The notes under the pieces are model-generated. The model ran no database searches, was not told the origin of the DNA, and was given only the letters and a program-made list of their open reading frames with translations. The translations under genes and the position numbers were made by a program. From positions 69,652,220 to 69,716,219 of the forward strand of contig OZ025242.1 of assembly GCA_964019155.1 (NCBI GenBank): a DNA stretch of 64,000 bases. The letters are read 5' to 3'. The DNA is from Osedax fenrisi (taxonomy: Eukaryota; Annelida; Polychaeta; Sabellida; Siboglinidae). This document shows, piece by piece, positions 35,013 through 46,700 of the stretch (position 1 is the first letter of the stretch; every line of letters starts with the position of its first letter).

Positions 35013-35144
35013 CTGCGGAGTAATGCTATTTATCTCACGTTTATATTTATACAATAATCGCTAGAGTTTACGACTATCGTCGTACTCGATTGAATATCAA
35101 ATATATGTATAGGTTATGGGAGGAAGTTGGCGAGTTTTATAATG

Positions 35145-35278
35145 GGCGACCACAACAGAAAATATTATATATTACTTTGAAGCGCTTTAGGAGGACGACT
35201 TATATAAATATCATTGTAATTTAACAACAACAACAAAAATTAATTTCTTCTAATAAATATTATTATTATTATTTAATT
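35145..35278 (+). mobile_element. Dispersed retroelement-like repeat with ATT tail, copy 2
   Basis: Same order of blocks as at 12734-12872: ACAACAGAAAATA, TATCATTGTAATTTAACA, TTCTTCTAATAAATATTATT and an ATT tail. Confidence 0.7.
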
Positions 35279-35847
35279 CACATTTTTCGGACGAAATGAC
35301 CAGCGGACGAAGTGACTCTACCTCATCACGCATAGTATTGCCACAAATGTATCAACATTATTTAGCTCATAACAAATGTTCGTATATATAAAGTAAACTC
35401 AATTTCAGGAATAAATTCATATAATATTCATTAATGTATATACCATTGATGTAAAGAAAGTGGATAAGAAATTGAATGTAGTGAATAGCACTTTGTGATA
35501 GAGGCATAGAAGTCGAAACATACTACTAAATACCTACTAAATTTCAAATTATTATTATTTATTTACATTGATTAAAATTATTTAAATTACTATCAAGTTG
35601 AATGTACTCTTTGTACTATAAATAATTGTTAAAATACAACATAGAAACATTCCTCATAATTTTGATATTGAAATGAGTTTTAAGTTAAGATATAATACCT
35701 TTTTATTGATCTAAATACATAGTGATATATATATATGTATATGAATTAGTGACATTATGTATTCTCAACGTATAACGTTACATCACTATCGCGAGTCATA
35801 ACCATATAGCCATAATTATTTCAAATTTCACTCCAACCTATTATATA

Positions 35848-35911
<64 letters not shown>

Positions 35912-37358
35912 TCACTTCTATCTATTTCGACGAAAATCCAACTGATTTAATATTTGACCTATATAATATGATTAATATCCTATCAAAATCACTGATGCCA
36001 TATTGTTATTTATTGAGAAAAGTGACATAGCTTATCTATATTTTACATGTATTGAGTGCGTCAATTGCTTATCCACTTTCTTTATATCGATGGTATATAT
36101 ATAAGTAATATTTTTATTTCATACACTGCATCAATTATTTGATCTATTTAAAATCATAGAAATAATTTAATTATATCCGTTAATCTTACATTCAAAATCT
36201 TTAAAATGAGTAGGGCTATTTGTACACAGTGTAACGCTTCAAGTGTTGGTGAATATCACCCAAGTAATATTCATAATAACATTCATATACAAATAAAAAT
36301 ACTATTATAAATATTCACTACATTAATACAGGTTTCAGAACATATGCCATATGGTCAACATAAAATAAGGTCACATTAGTATTATAGAGATATGCAACAA
36401 CTTGTGAAGTGAAGAATTACGCTGTAACTCGTTAGGCATATTTAAAATATTGCTGCCATATTTTAAATAATTGTGGCTATCAAATGTACCCACCAAAATA
36501 TATCATAAACATTTATTATGTTAGGATATTTGTATATTATAATATGCATTATATATTGTATAATATAGTATATATAATATTTGTATATACTATATATTAT
36601 ATATATAAATAATAATATGATATATTATAATATAATATATTAAAGTAATTAATATAATTTAAATATTAACTTATTTTTAAAATATCTTTTTCCATCGGAT
36701 AATTTAGAATATGCGATGTTTTTTAATGGTTTACTTATATGGTTGTTCATTTTATATTTTAAACTAATATTTATTATTACATATATAATTATTAAAAAGA
36801 TAATAGTGAGTTAATTAATAATTATAAAAATAAATTTAAAAATAATATATTTATTTGTATATTAGCTACCAAAATCTACAATTTAATAATTTTATCATAG
36901 ACAATAGAGCGATTATTCCTTAAATTAAGGCACCAATGATCATCAAATTCTACAATTATATATCTGTGATAAATCCATTGACTTGTAGTTTACCATTATT
37001 TTATTTGATAAACTATAAATCTATGAACCAATAATAGATAATAATATAGTTCACTCAAATGTATATGATATACTTGTAAAAAAAAAGGGGTTTTATATAT
37101 ATATAAACTGGTTATATTATATTTCTGCATACTAAACTTGTTCCATTCACATCGATAGGACTGTTAGACCGATAGACACCTACAGAACTGTTCACCGTAA
37201 CAAACCAGTTGATAATGTAGTCCAATCATGAATATCTGTTCTAACAATTGTTTTAAATACTTAAATATCTTTCCGATTTACCTCTCTTTCGGTTACCTTT
37301 CACTGAGTCTTTTAATGTAGTTTTTTTCTAAATGATCATGTCCTCAACCTAACTGTAT

Positions 37359-37397
37359 CAATATCTCCTATAACCACCGAGGTTGTAGGAGGTATTG
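37359..37397. mobile_element. Tiny palindromic element, copy 3 (39 bp)
   Basis: Starts CAATATCTCCTATAACC and ends GGTTGTAGGAGGTATTG. Perfect 7-bp flanking repeat ACTGTAT at 37352-37358 and 37398-37404. Confidence 0.85.
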
Positions 37398-37480
37398 ACT
37401 GTATACTCACTAATTCTTCTCATTATAGTCTATATATCTTACGTACTATATATATAGTATATATAATATATTATATAGTA

Positions 37481-37515
<35 letters not shown>

Positions 37516-38117
37516 AAGGATCCTTGGTATATATCGATATTGCAATGGTATTTTCTTATTAATGATTTTAATTAAATAGCTACAAATAGATTTGTATTTC
37601 TTTGTCGATACGATATATTGGTAGTAGGTTATGCAATGTTTCTACTTTACTTTCGAAAACGTCATTTTATTTATTGACTCTACCTGAAGTGTCCAAGTTT
37701 TATATATATACATACATAACAAGTAATAGAGAACGAGCTAGTTGTAGGTATAATCTAAATGTAAGTTTAACATTGATATCTCCACTTTTCCTTAGAAGGT
37801 TATAGCCTCTCCAGCCTCACAAGTGTCTGTGTCGCCATAACCACTATACTTGTGATTTATGTATCTCTATTTACAACCTGTTATCAAGGACATATCCTTA
37901 CTATTATAGGCTATATATAACCGTGAATCTGAAAACAGGCCTCCGATTATTATTATTAGAATGTCAGTTTAATTTTAATTTTTAGGTTGTGCGATTTCTT
38001 TGGTTTTGTTTTATTTTGCCGTTTTTTGTTCATATGCCAAGTGAGCATATACAATATTGTTTTACTATAACATATATTATAGTGCGTATAATGTGCAGTG
38101 GTGCATATATAACTAAC

Positions 38118-38230
38118 GGCCACCTTGAACTCTGACATTATTATAATAACAAACGGCGGTCTGCTTTCAGATAATTCTATATAACTTATAGCACTATAGT
38201 GTTGCGCCAGATATTTAAATCCTTCTACTT
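38118..38230 (-). CDS. Possible exon abutting the foldback element
   Basis: 113 bp between a good acceptor (CAAACTCTTACAG) and a GTTAGT donor, open throughout. Encodes VEGFKYLAQHYSAISYIEL, SESRPPFVIIIMSEFKVA, with a faint LRR-like look but no recognised family. The pyrimidine tract and the last acceptor bases are the terminus of the foldback element at 38227-38860. It could be an upstream exon of the LRR gene. The acceptor may be fortuitous. Confidence 0.3.
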
Positions 38231-38860
38231 CTGTAAGAGTTTGACCGTACAAATTAATGAGATATTCGTTATATTGTCATGATTACAGTCACTATAATGT
38301 ATTGATCTTTGCGTGTCTTCGAGCCTAAAAAAGGGGTTTAAGGCTACACTCCATGCCATAGTTGGAAGGCATGTTCACCGACGTATGGTTTGTTAGGCGA
38401 TGTATATTTACCACTTCCAACCGTGTGCAACAGCGATCTATCATTAGAACAGCGTAGATTAGTGGTCCTTGAAATTGTATCGAGTAATAATTATTACTAT
38501 AAAGAAAAACACTATAGTGTTATTCTAGCCTAAGGTTGCACTCCATGCCATAGTTGGAAGGACTGTTCACCGACGTATGGTCTGTTAGTAGGACACATTA
38601 GTGGTCCTACTAATGTGTCATACTAATGTGTCCTACGAAATATTAGTAGGTTAGTAGGACACATTAGTAGGACCACTAATGTGTCCTACTAACAGACCAT
38701 ACGTCAACAGACCATACGTCGGTGAACAGTCCTTCCAACTATGGCATGGAGTGCAACCTTAGGCTAGAAGACACGCAAAGATCAATACATTATAGTGACT
38801 GTAATCATGACAATATAACGAATATCTCATTAATTTGTACGGTCAAACTCTTAAAGAAGT
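38227..38860. mobile_element. Foldback (long terminal inverted repeat) element
   Basis: 634 bp. The outer arms, about 100 bp each (about 38227-38335 and 38755-38860), are near-perfect reverse complements; AGAGTTTGACCGTACAAATT and its complement are easy anchors. Inside, CTCCATGCCATAGTTGGAAG occurs at about 38349, again at about 38540, and inverted near 38735. The core is a further hairpin of TAGTAGGACACATTAGT repeats. No open frame is present. Clear flanking target duplications were not found. Confidence 0.85.
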
Positions 38861-38938
38861 TTTTTCATTCCTCTTAGATGAGTCATCTATAATACACTTA
38901 TAATTACACTTAACAAGTGTTAGAATTATAACAATAGT

Positions 38939-39080
38939 GTGTGTGTTAATGGTGTGTGTGAGTGTGTGTGTGTTAATGGTGTGTGTGTGAGTGTGTGTGT
39001 GTGTGTGTCATCGATGTAAATAAAAGTTACTTTTATTTACATCGATGGTGTGTATTTGTATGTGTGTGTGTGTACATTAT
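38939..39080. repeat. GT-rich microsatellite
   Basis: GTGTGTGTGTTAATGGTGTG-type repeats, with a 15-bp hairpin (CATCGATGTAAATAAAAG and its complement) at 39009-39045. Confidence 0.85.
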
Positions 39081-39210
39081 AATGGATGTGTATACAAAAC
39101 ATATATGTGGCGATATTAGTTAAAAAAGAACACTATTCGAGAGGAGCTAATATGATATAAGCGAAGCGTATTAACAGTTGACCTAGGCCGTCTTTCCGAC
39201 GGTCAATAGC

Positions 39211-39225
39211 AACACCTCCTATAAC
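39211..39225. mobile_element. 15-bp half copy of the tiny palindromic element
   Basis: AACACCTCCTATAAC is half of the 36-bp element. It lies between perfect 7-bp repeats CAATAGC (39204-39210 and 39226-39232). This looks like what is left after the other arm was lost. Confidence 0.6.
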
Positions 39226-40019
39226 CAATAGCCTCACGACACGTAGTGTAGGTGTACTATATAGTACGTAGTGTAGTCTATAGACCGCTGTCGCATTGTT
39301 ATGCTGTCATGACTATATATGGCGATGTGACGAGAGCATCGATATCAAGATCGAGGGTGACAGGCGTGTGAAATGCGACAATGCCTTATTTGATATAATG
39401 ATGGATTTCATGATATCGTACATGCTACGTGCATGCTGTCTGGGGGTGTACTATCATAATACCAATATAAAAACTACTACTATAGTATACTAGTAGTATC
39501 TTCGTACATGTAATGGTATTAAGTGTATGCATCTTTAATGAATAACAAATGTTTATATATATATATATATGCCTATACATATTATGTAATAATAAATTGG
39601 TAATTAAAATTAAACAAAAAAAATAATGTATATTTTCATGACTTTATTTATAACTAATACTAAGTTATACACCTATTTGACATAGAGAATGCATTCATAC
39701 TTGATACTTAAGTATTAAGGACATGTCCTTGGTAAAATACAGTAATATATCGAGTCCCTCTTTATGCTTACTAATTATTAATAATAATAATATAACATGT
39801 TATATAATGGGATATAATTCGTTTTATTCACAACAAAAAATGTATGTGATTTTTTTTATATTATAGATATAAATATAAGAAATATTTATTTAGCCTTTTA
39901 GGTATCCATTAAGGGTTATGTATAAGGTGTTACATTTATAAATTATATTTGTATACTATTATATAGTGAAAACATTAATTACACATTATATATATATATA
40001 TATATATATTAACTATTAG

Positions 40020-40055
40020 AAAGACCTCTTATAACATGAGGTTATAGGAGGTCTT
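40020..40055. mobile_element. Tiny palindromic element, copy 4 (36 bp)
   Basis: AAAGACCTCTTATAAC then ATGAGGTTATAGGAGGTCTT, an inverted repeat of the same family. Flanked by ACTATTAG at 40012-40019 and 40056-40063, an 8-bp (or 7-bp plus one shared base) duplication. Confidence 0.8.
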
Positions 40056-40217
40056 ACTATTAGCAAGGACCTTGTTATTATATATATTATTAGTAAACAT
40101 ATAATATACTCTATAATAATTGTATGATAGACTACTATACAAACCACTATAAATACACTATATATAGTCTATATAATGTAATGTATAATTTATGTATATA
40201 GTGAAAAACTAAACAGT

Positions 40218-40459
40218 GATGTTCTGTGTAATTATTTGTAATAATATATCTACCTATCTTTAAATAATATGGTTCACATTATATAGGATATATTGTTCAA
40301 AGTTTCAGAATATATAGAGAATATGTAACTCTATCTATGATGTTCTGTGTAATTATTTGTAATAATATATCTACCTATCTTTAAATAATATGGTTCACAT
40401 TATATAGGATATATTGTTCAAAGTTTCAGAATATATAGCGAATATGTAACTCTATCTAT
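40218..40459. repeat. 121-bp direct tandem duplication
   Basis: Two near-identical adjacent copies (40218-40338 and 40339-40459), both starting GATGTTCTGTGTAATTATTT. Near-identity implies a recent duplication. Confidence 0.9.
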
Positions 40460-41242
40460 GGAATGGTACATTTATATAATATAAATAACATTAAAATATG
40501 TATAATTTTAGATACAATTTTATCTAAACAATATATTAATATATAATGAATTATAAATAATTGAAATTAAACAAAGTGTATGCAATTATAGTAAAGTATA
40601 TACTTTATAAAATGATATGATTATATTTAAACACGATTTATTAATTATATTAGTGCTTGGTACAGCTGTATACAGCTATAGCCTGGCTAGCCTCCTACCT
40701 ATTAGTACCGCGGTACTCCCCCCAGGGGACCCCTTACCTATTACTAATAGGCTATTAGTACTGCACCCCTCATTACATCTTGTTTATATAGTAAGTATGT
40801 TATACTGCCAGTTTATATCTCTCGTAATGAAACTATCTGATGCCATCCTATACTGGATGTTTGCACTCTCTCATACTGTATGAGTCACAAACATATGCTA
40901 GTACTAACAGTGCTAAGTTATACCAGTATTTAGATATGACAACATCTTTATATGAATCGTTGTATAACTAGATGATCAGAATTCTTTAATTTACTGTATT
41001 GGTTATGCTGGTTTTTATACCAGGATATGTCAATATATTTACATATCCTGTGTTAATACCATAGACATTAAGGGAATGACCAACCCTTGGGGCCTGATCC
41101 ACCTTATATGGGTTATCCAACCTCTAACCCGAGACCTCTGATCTTAATCAGTGTTATCTTTATAGTGGAGATGAGTGTTCTGATATTTTTTTATTTTATT
41201 TCATATAATATGCGCATATTCGCATATAATATTCATAAATCT

Positions 41243-41576
<334 letters not shown>

Positions 41577-41738
41577 TGTATAGTAATGCAACATATGTTG
41601 CATGTTCTTTAAATATCTGTCAACAAATTAGAAATGGATTTTTTCTAGAAATGACATTGAAAGCATTTTTTATGACATACCATTATACAATTAATTATTT
41701 ATTGTGTAATATATAATTCTAAAGTGGTTAAAGCAAAC

Positions 41739-41792
41739 ATTTCCGGACATTATTTCCGAAAATATTGGATATCCCCTTAACTGGGATACACT
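41739..41792. mobile_element. MITE-like sequence, GGGGTATCCC family (fragment)
   Basis: TTCCGGACATTATTTCCG, then GATATCCCCTTAACTGGGAT, resembling the ends of the element at 42938-43170. Confidence 0.45.
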
Positions 41793-42019
41793 TATTTACA
41801 ATGTTTTATAACTTATATATTAAATAAATAAGTATTATACGATTAATTTTAAAAACATGATTTTTTCATTAATGCATTGTTTTAATATGAATAATTATTT
41901 TGAACTATAGTATGGTATACATATGTATATATAAACATGATAATATATATATATATAACTATTATTTTATATATATAAAAGTATGATCTTATATGTATAT
42001 AGTATATACTATATACATT

Positions 42020-42079
42020 CAACTATTTAACTCTATATGTATATAGTATATACTATATACATATAGAGTTAAATAGTTG
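42020..42079. repeat. 60-bp perfect palindrome
   Basis: Starts CAACTATTTAACTCTATATG and ends with the exact complement, with the axis in the middle of a TATATAGTATATACTATATA core and no loop. A partial copy of the core lies just before it (41990-42017). Confidence 0.85.
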
Positions 42080-42937
42080 AAAAAAAAATCAATGTCTATA
42101 CAAATATAAAAAATGTTTAAATACACCATAAAATTAATGTGAATTTTTATGTTTATGTTTATATATAAAATATAATAATATATATATATATATATATATA
42201 TACTTATATATCATTAATATATGGCAGAGGTTAATAAAGGTATACATCATCAGTATAGTATACAAATTAGTTAAACTGGGTACTTGATCTAACATTAATA
42301 TTGAATGGAAGTGAATATTTCCTATATCTATTATATTATTTAATTAAATGCATGTGTTGCAAACTACTTTATGTATGCACTATTATTATTATTATTATAT
42401 CTATATTAAAATATATATTCCTTTATATAAAGTTATATAGTTTGTGTTCATTATAAAAAAAGTAGTATATAATATATATATCCAGTTCATTTGAAGTTAG
42501 CTAGAGTTTAGAGTTTATTTCATATCAATATTTAAATATATTATTTTATTCGTTAAATGTTCATTTATACATTATTTGTAGTAATTTTCTATTATTTATT
42601 ATTCAAATTCTAGGTATTATTAATTTATTATTATATCAACTATTAATTATGATATCATTAAAATTAGGTGTATTTATTTAATGATACCAATTAAATTATA
42701 TAATTTGATTATCAGTTTTATCAATTTAATTATTAATCTCAATTTAATAATGAATCTAGCTAATGAATGATTGAAATATTAATATTTATAAAGGCACAGT
42801 TTGTTGTTATATGAAAACTTAATAGTATGCAAAATTTTCTTCAATCGGTGCTATAGAATTAATTCTTGCATTTGATTAGAGTAATAATTTACATTAAATA
42901 AAATATGAATGTTTATATGTAAGACACCTCTATCTTA

Positions 42938-43170
42938 AGGGGGTATTTCACTACAAGTATTTCCGGCAACCTGCCAGTAATATTGTAACTTTAAAACCAT
43001 TTTCTATCAAGTTGTAATGGGATACCCCCTATAAAGTATTATACTTCATTCAAGTTGCCGGAAAGTAATGGGGTTTCCCACTAAAATTGTAGTTAACTTA
43101 ATAGAAAATCGCTTTAAAGTTAAAATATTTCTGGCAAGTTGCCGGAAATACTTGTAGTGGGATACCCCCT
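42938..43170. mobile_element. MITE with AGGGGGTATCCCACTACAAG ends
   Basis: 233 bp with inverted repeats of about 80 bp at the ends (AGGGGGTAT, ACTACAAGTATTTCCGGCAA, ACTTTAAA). Flanked by TTA on both sides (42935-42937 and 43171-43173), fitting the 3-bp TWA duplication of PIF/Harbinger elements. Fragments of the family occur at 21858, 23330 and 41739. It lies about 85 bp downstream of the AGGF1 stop codon, probably in or beside its 3' UTR. Confidence 0.8.
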
Positions 43171-43254
43171 TTAGTAAATATTCTAATATATATATAAGAT
43201 ATCGTAAATAATTCAAATGTGAAATAACTAGAGATGGTTATGAAATATGAATAT

Positions 43255-43398
43255 TTATTTAAGTAGGTCGTATCTTTGCTTGGTCTTCAGCCATACGTTA
43301 GGCTGTTGTTTGATACCCTCGGCCGCTTCATTGAGATTCAGCTCGGGTTGTTCTACTCCTAATCCTGACTTCTGATTCAATTTCACTTTAACGTTTAT
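43255..43398 (-). CDS. AGGF1: AGGF1 terminal exon (end of G-patch, stop)
   Basis: 144 bp, phase 0, acceptor CCTTTTCAG, TAA at 43257-43255. Encodes INVKVKLNQKSGLGVEQPEL, NLNEAAEGIKQQPNVWLK, TKQRYDLLK. The KSGLG closes the G-patch. An AATAAA overlaps the stop codon; a working polyadenylation site downstream was not identified. Confidence 0.92.
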   Translation of the reverse strand: MNVKVKLNQKSGLGVEQPELNLNEAAEGIKQQPNVWLKTKQRYDLLK

Positions 43399-43714
43399 CT
43401 GAAAAGGTTCGTATATCGTAAATAAATATATGCGCTATTTTACGCTAGCTGTATATTAAAAAAGTTTTACGCGATTAAAACTATTTAATCGATTAATATA
43501 ATATATTTACGTATAAATAATGTGATAGAATATACAAAGTAACGATTACATTCACGGTGAAACGCTCGATTACTATTGGCGTACAGAACGGTGCGCACAG
43601 TGTATGGTGGAGACACACACACACCCTATCACAAACACCTAGGAATTGTATACGTTCACATATGTTACGTGGACATTCAATGTTTGTTAGTCTGGTCACA
43701 GTGAATCAATATGA

Positions 43715-43764
<50 letters not shown>

Positions 43765-46700
43765 ACGATGGGCAACAACAACAGAAAATAGTCATATTAT
43801 TTTAAAGCCCTTTAGAATAAAATATTATATAAATATCATTGTAATTTAACAGAAAAAAAAATATTAAAATTCTTCTAATAAATATTATTTTTATTATTAT
43901 ATATGTGTTTATTATTATATATTATTATATGTGTGTATAATTCTAATATATAACTACATGACACAGGCTAGCTATTAGTGTCAACACAGAAATATGTAAG
44001 AGCCATTCTGGAAGAGGGGTTCTAAGTAACCTCACGATCCTGATAGCCCCAGTGGAGGTGTAACTTATTACTACTTGTACACTCTGTAACTAACACTATG
44101 TTATACCTCAGAGGGGTATAGTCTATGTAGTGTTAGCCCACTATTACGTGTGTGATCTACGCTTGCACTAGCTCTATATGTAAATAGTACTCGCACTTCA
44201 ACTTTTTATAACATTTGTTTATCTGTATATACATGCTATAGAGTGCCCTACACTACTGCCCCCTATACTGTGTGCCCCTACACTACAGCGCCCCACACTG
44301 TGTGCCCCTACCCTACCCTACCCTACACTACACTACACTATGTTCCCCTACCCTACCCTACACTGCAGCCCCCTATACTACAGGCCCATACACTGTGTTC
44401 CCCTACACTGTGTGCCCCTACCCTACCCTACCCTATACTAACCGGTTCAGTGACCCCATCTCTACCGGTGCCGAGAGACTCTCCCTCCTTCCAGCCCATC
44501 TTCATCATCAACCGATGACCCCTGTTGTCGGGTTCGAGGGGTACGTCCACGCTGGCGGTGGTAACGCGCCCGTCGTAGGGTACGTCGCTGCCTACAGTGT
44601 TACGGCGCAGGAGGGCGCGGTCGGAGTAGTCACCGGAGGTGGGTAGGTCTGCGGCGGTGCTGGAGTTCTGGGGGTGGGGTGAGGGGAGATATAGGGGGAG
44701 GGAGAGATAGAGAGATATAGAGAGAGAAATAGGGGAAGGAGATATAGAGAGAGAAAGGGGGAGTGAGAGATAGAGAGATATAGAGAGAGAAAGGGGGGAG
44801 GGAGAGATAGAGAGATATAGAGAGATAGGGGGGGAGGGAGAGATAGAGAGATATAGAGAGAGAAAGGGGGAGTGAGAGATAGAGAGATATAGAGAGAGAG
44901 AAATAGGGGAAGGAGATATAGAGAGATATAGAGAGAGAGAAATAGGGGAAGGAGATATAGAGAGAGAAAGGGGGAGTGAGAGATAGAGAGATATAGAGAG
45001 AGAAAGGGGGGAGGGAGAGATAGAGAGATATAGAGAGATAGGGGGGAGGGAGAGATAGAGAGATATAGAGAGAGAAAGGGGGAGTGAGAGATAGAGAGAT
45101 ATAGAGAGATAGGGGGGAGGGAGAGATAGAGAGATATAGAGAGAGATAGGGGGAGGGAGAGTTAGAGAGATATAGAGAGATAGGGGGGGAGGGAGAGATA
45201 GAGAGATATAGAGAGAGAAAGGGGGAGTGAGAGATAGAGAGATATAGAGAGAGAAAGGGTGGAGGGAGAGATAAAGAGATATAGAGAGATAGGGGGGAGG
45301 GAGAGATAGAGAGATATAGAGAGAGAAAGGGGGAGTGAGAGATAGAGAGATATAGAGAGAGAGAAATAGGGGAAGGAGATATAGAGAGATAGAGAGAGAA
45401 AGGGGGAGGGAGAGTTAGAGAGATATAGAGAGAGAAATAGGGGAAGGAGATATAGAGAGAAAGGGGGAGTGAGAGATAGAGAGATATAGAGAGAGAAAGG
45501 GGGGAGGGAGATATAGAGAGATATAGAGAGATAGGGGGGGGAGGGAGAGATATAGAGATATTGAGAGAGAAAGGGGTAGAGGGCAGGGGAGGGGGAGATA
45601 GAGAGAAGGTGGGGGAGGGAATTATATATCTGGGAGTTAACTAATATAGTTCAGTAAATACAATGTAAAAATACTGAAATATAGATCAAGATGTATATGG
45701 TTTATTAGTGATAGAGTTACTTGTAATAATAGCATCAAGTTATATGCAGTACTGACTGCAACATATTTACTGGCTACCATATTAGGAGGTGCTTGATTAT
45801 TACGCGTAATAATATTCACCTCCTTCGGGATTAATTAGCGATTATGCTAATTACGTGCGACCACATCGTGCCACATGATTGTGTCTATATATAGATAGTG
45901 ATGAGTGTGTAAACTTCATGATATCTGATCACTGTATACGATATAGCCATACATACATAGCGTATCGAATAACGTAATTTTATTTGTAGATAAATTATCG
46001 ACAAAGAAATAATTAAAATATTTTAAAGTATATCGATGATTTTAGAAAAATCAATAATCACGCCGATTTAAAAAAATATACATACATATAATATACACAT
46101 CTAGGCTACGTCTAATTAATCGCGTATAAGTATAAATCATAGAAACATCGCTGTATCGTCTGTTGGCTAACTTGTATGCCGAACTTCTTCTTTAGTCTGG
46201 TGTTCTCCTTGAGTCTGACGTCGTGGTTGTCCGTCTTCAGTGCTAGCGCTGTCGAGTGAAAGCGTATTGATTTATGTTGTTATTTCACTGTTGTGGTAGG
46301 TTGGGTTAGGTTTTAGTTTTGTAGGTTTTTTCTGGCTGCATTACTTCCCGAGTTAGCCTATAAAAGTATAGTGATATGCATGTGTGTATGTGTATGGTCA
46401 TTGTTATTTTCACTGTTGTGGTTAGGTTGGGTTAATTTTAATTATTGTAGGTTTATTTAGCTGCACTACTTCCCGAGTTAGCCTATAAAAGTATAGTGAT
46501 ATGTGTGTGTGTGTGTGGTCATCGATACTCGGAGTATTAGATATGAATGTATTACATGACGGTTACGATGGATACACAGTACGGTATAGATTACCTACGC
46601 CTACCTGTACAACTACTACTACTGCAGTAGTATTACTTTTGCTACATTGCTACTCTTCTTCTTTTAAATTTATTATTATTTGTGTAACTATTTATTTGTT

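Noticed and set aside
39296..39493. Open frame of 65 residues as a host gene
   Set aside because: No motif, no convincing splice context; left unassigned.
45784..45825. Another copy of the tiny palindromic element
   Set aside because: AGGAGGTG and CACCTCCT are inverted here, but the orientation and centre (ATTATTACGCGTAATAAT) differ and no 7-bp duplication is seen.
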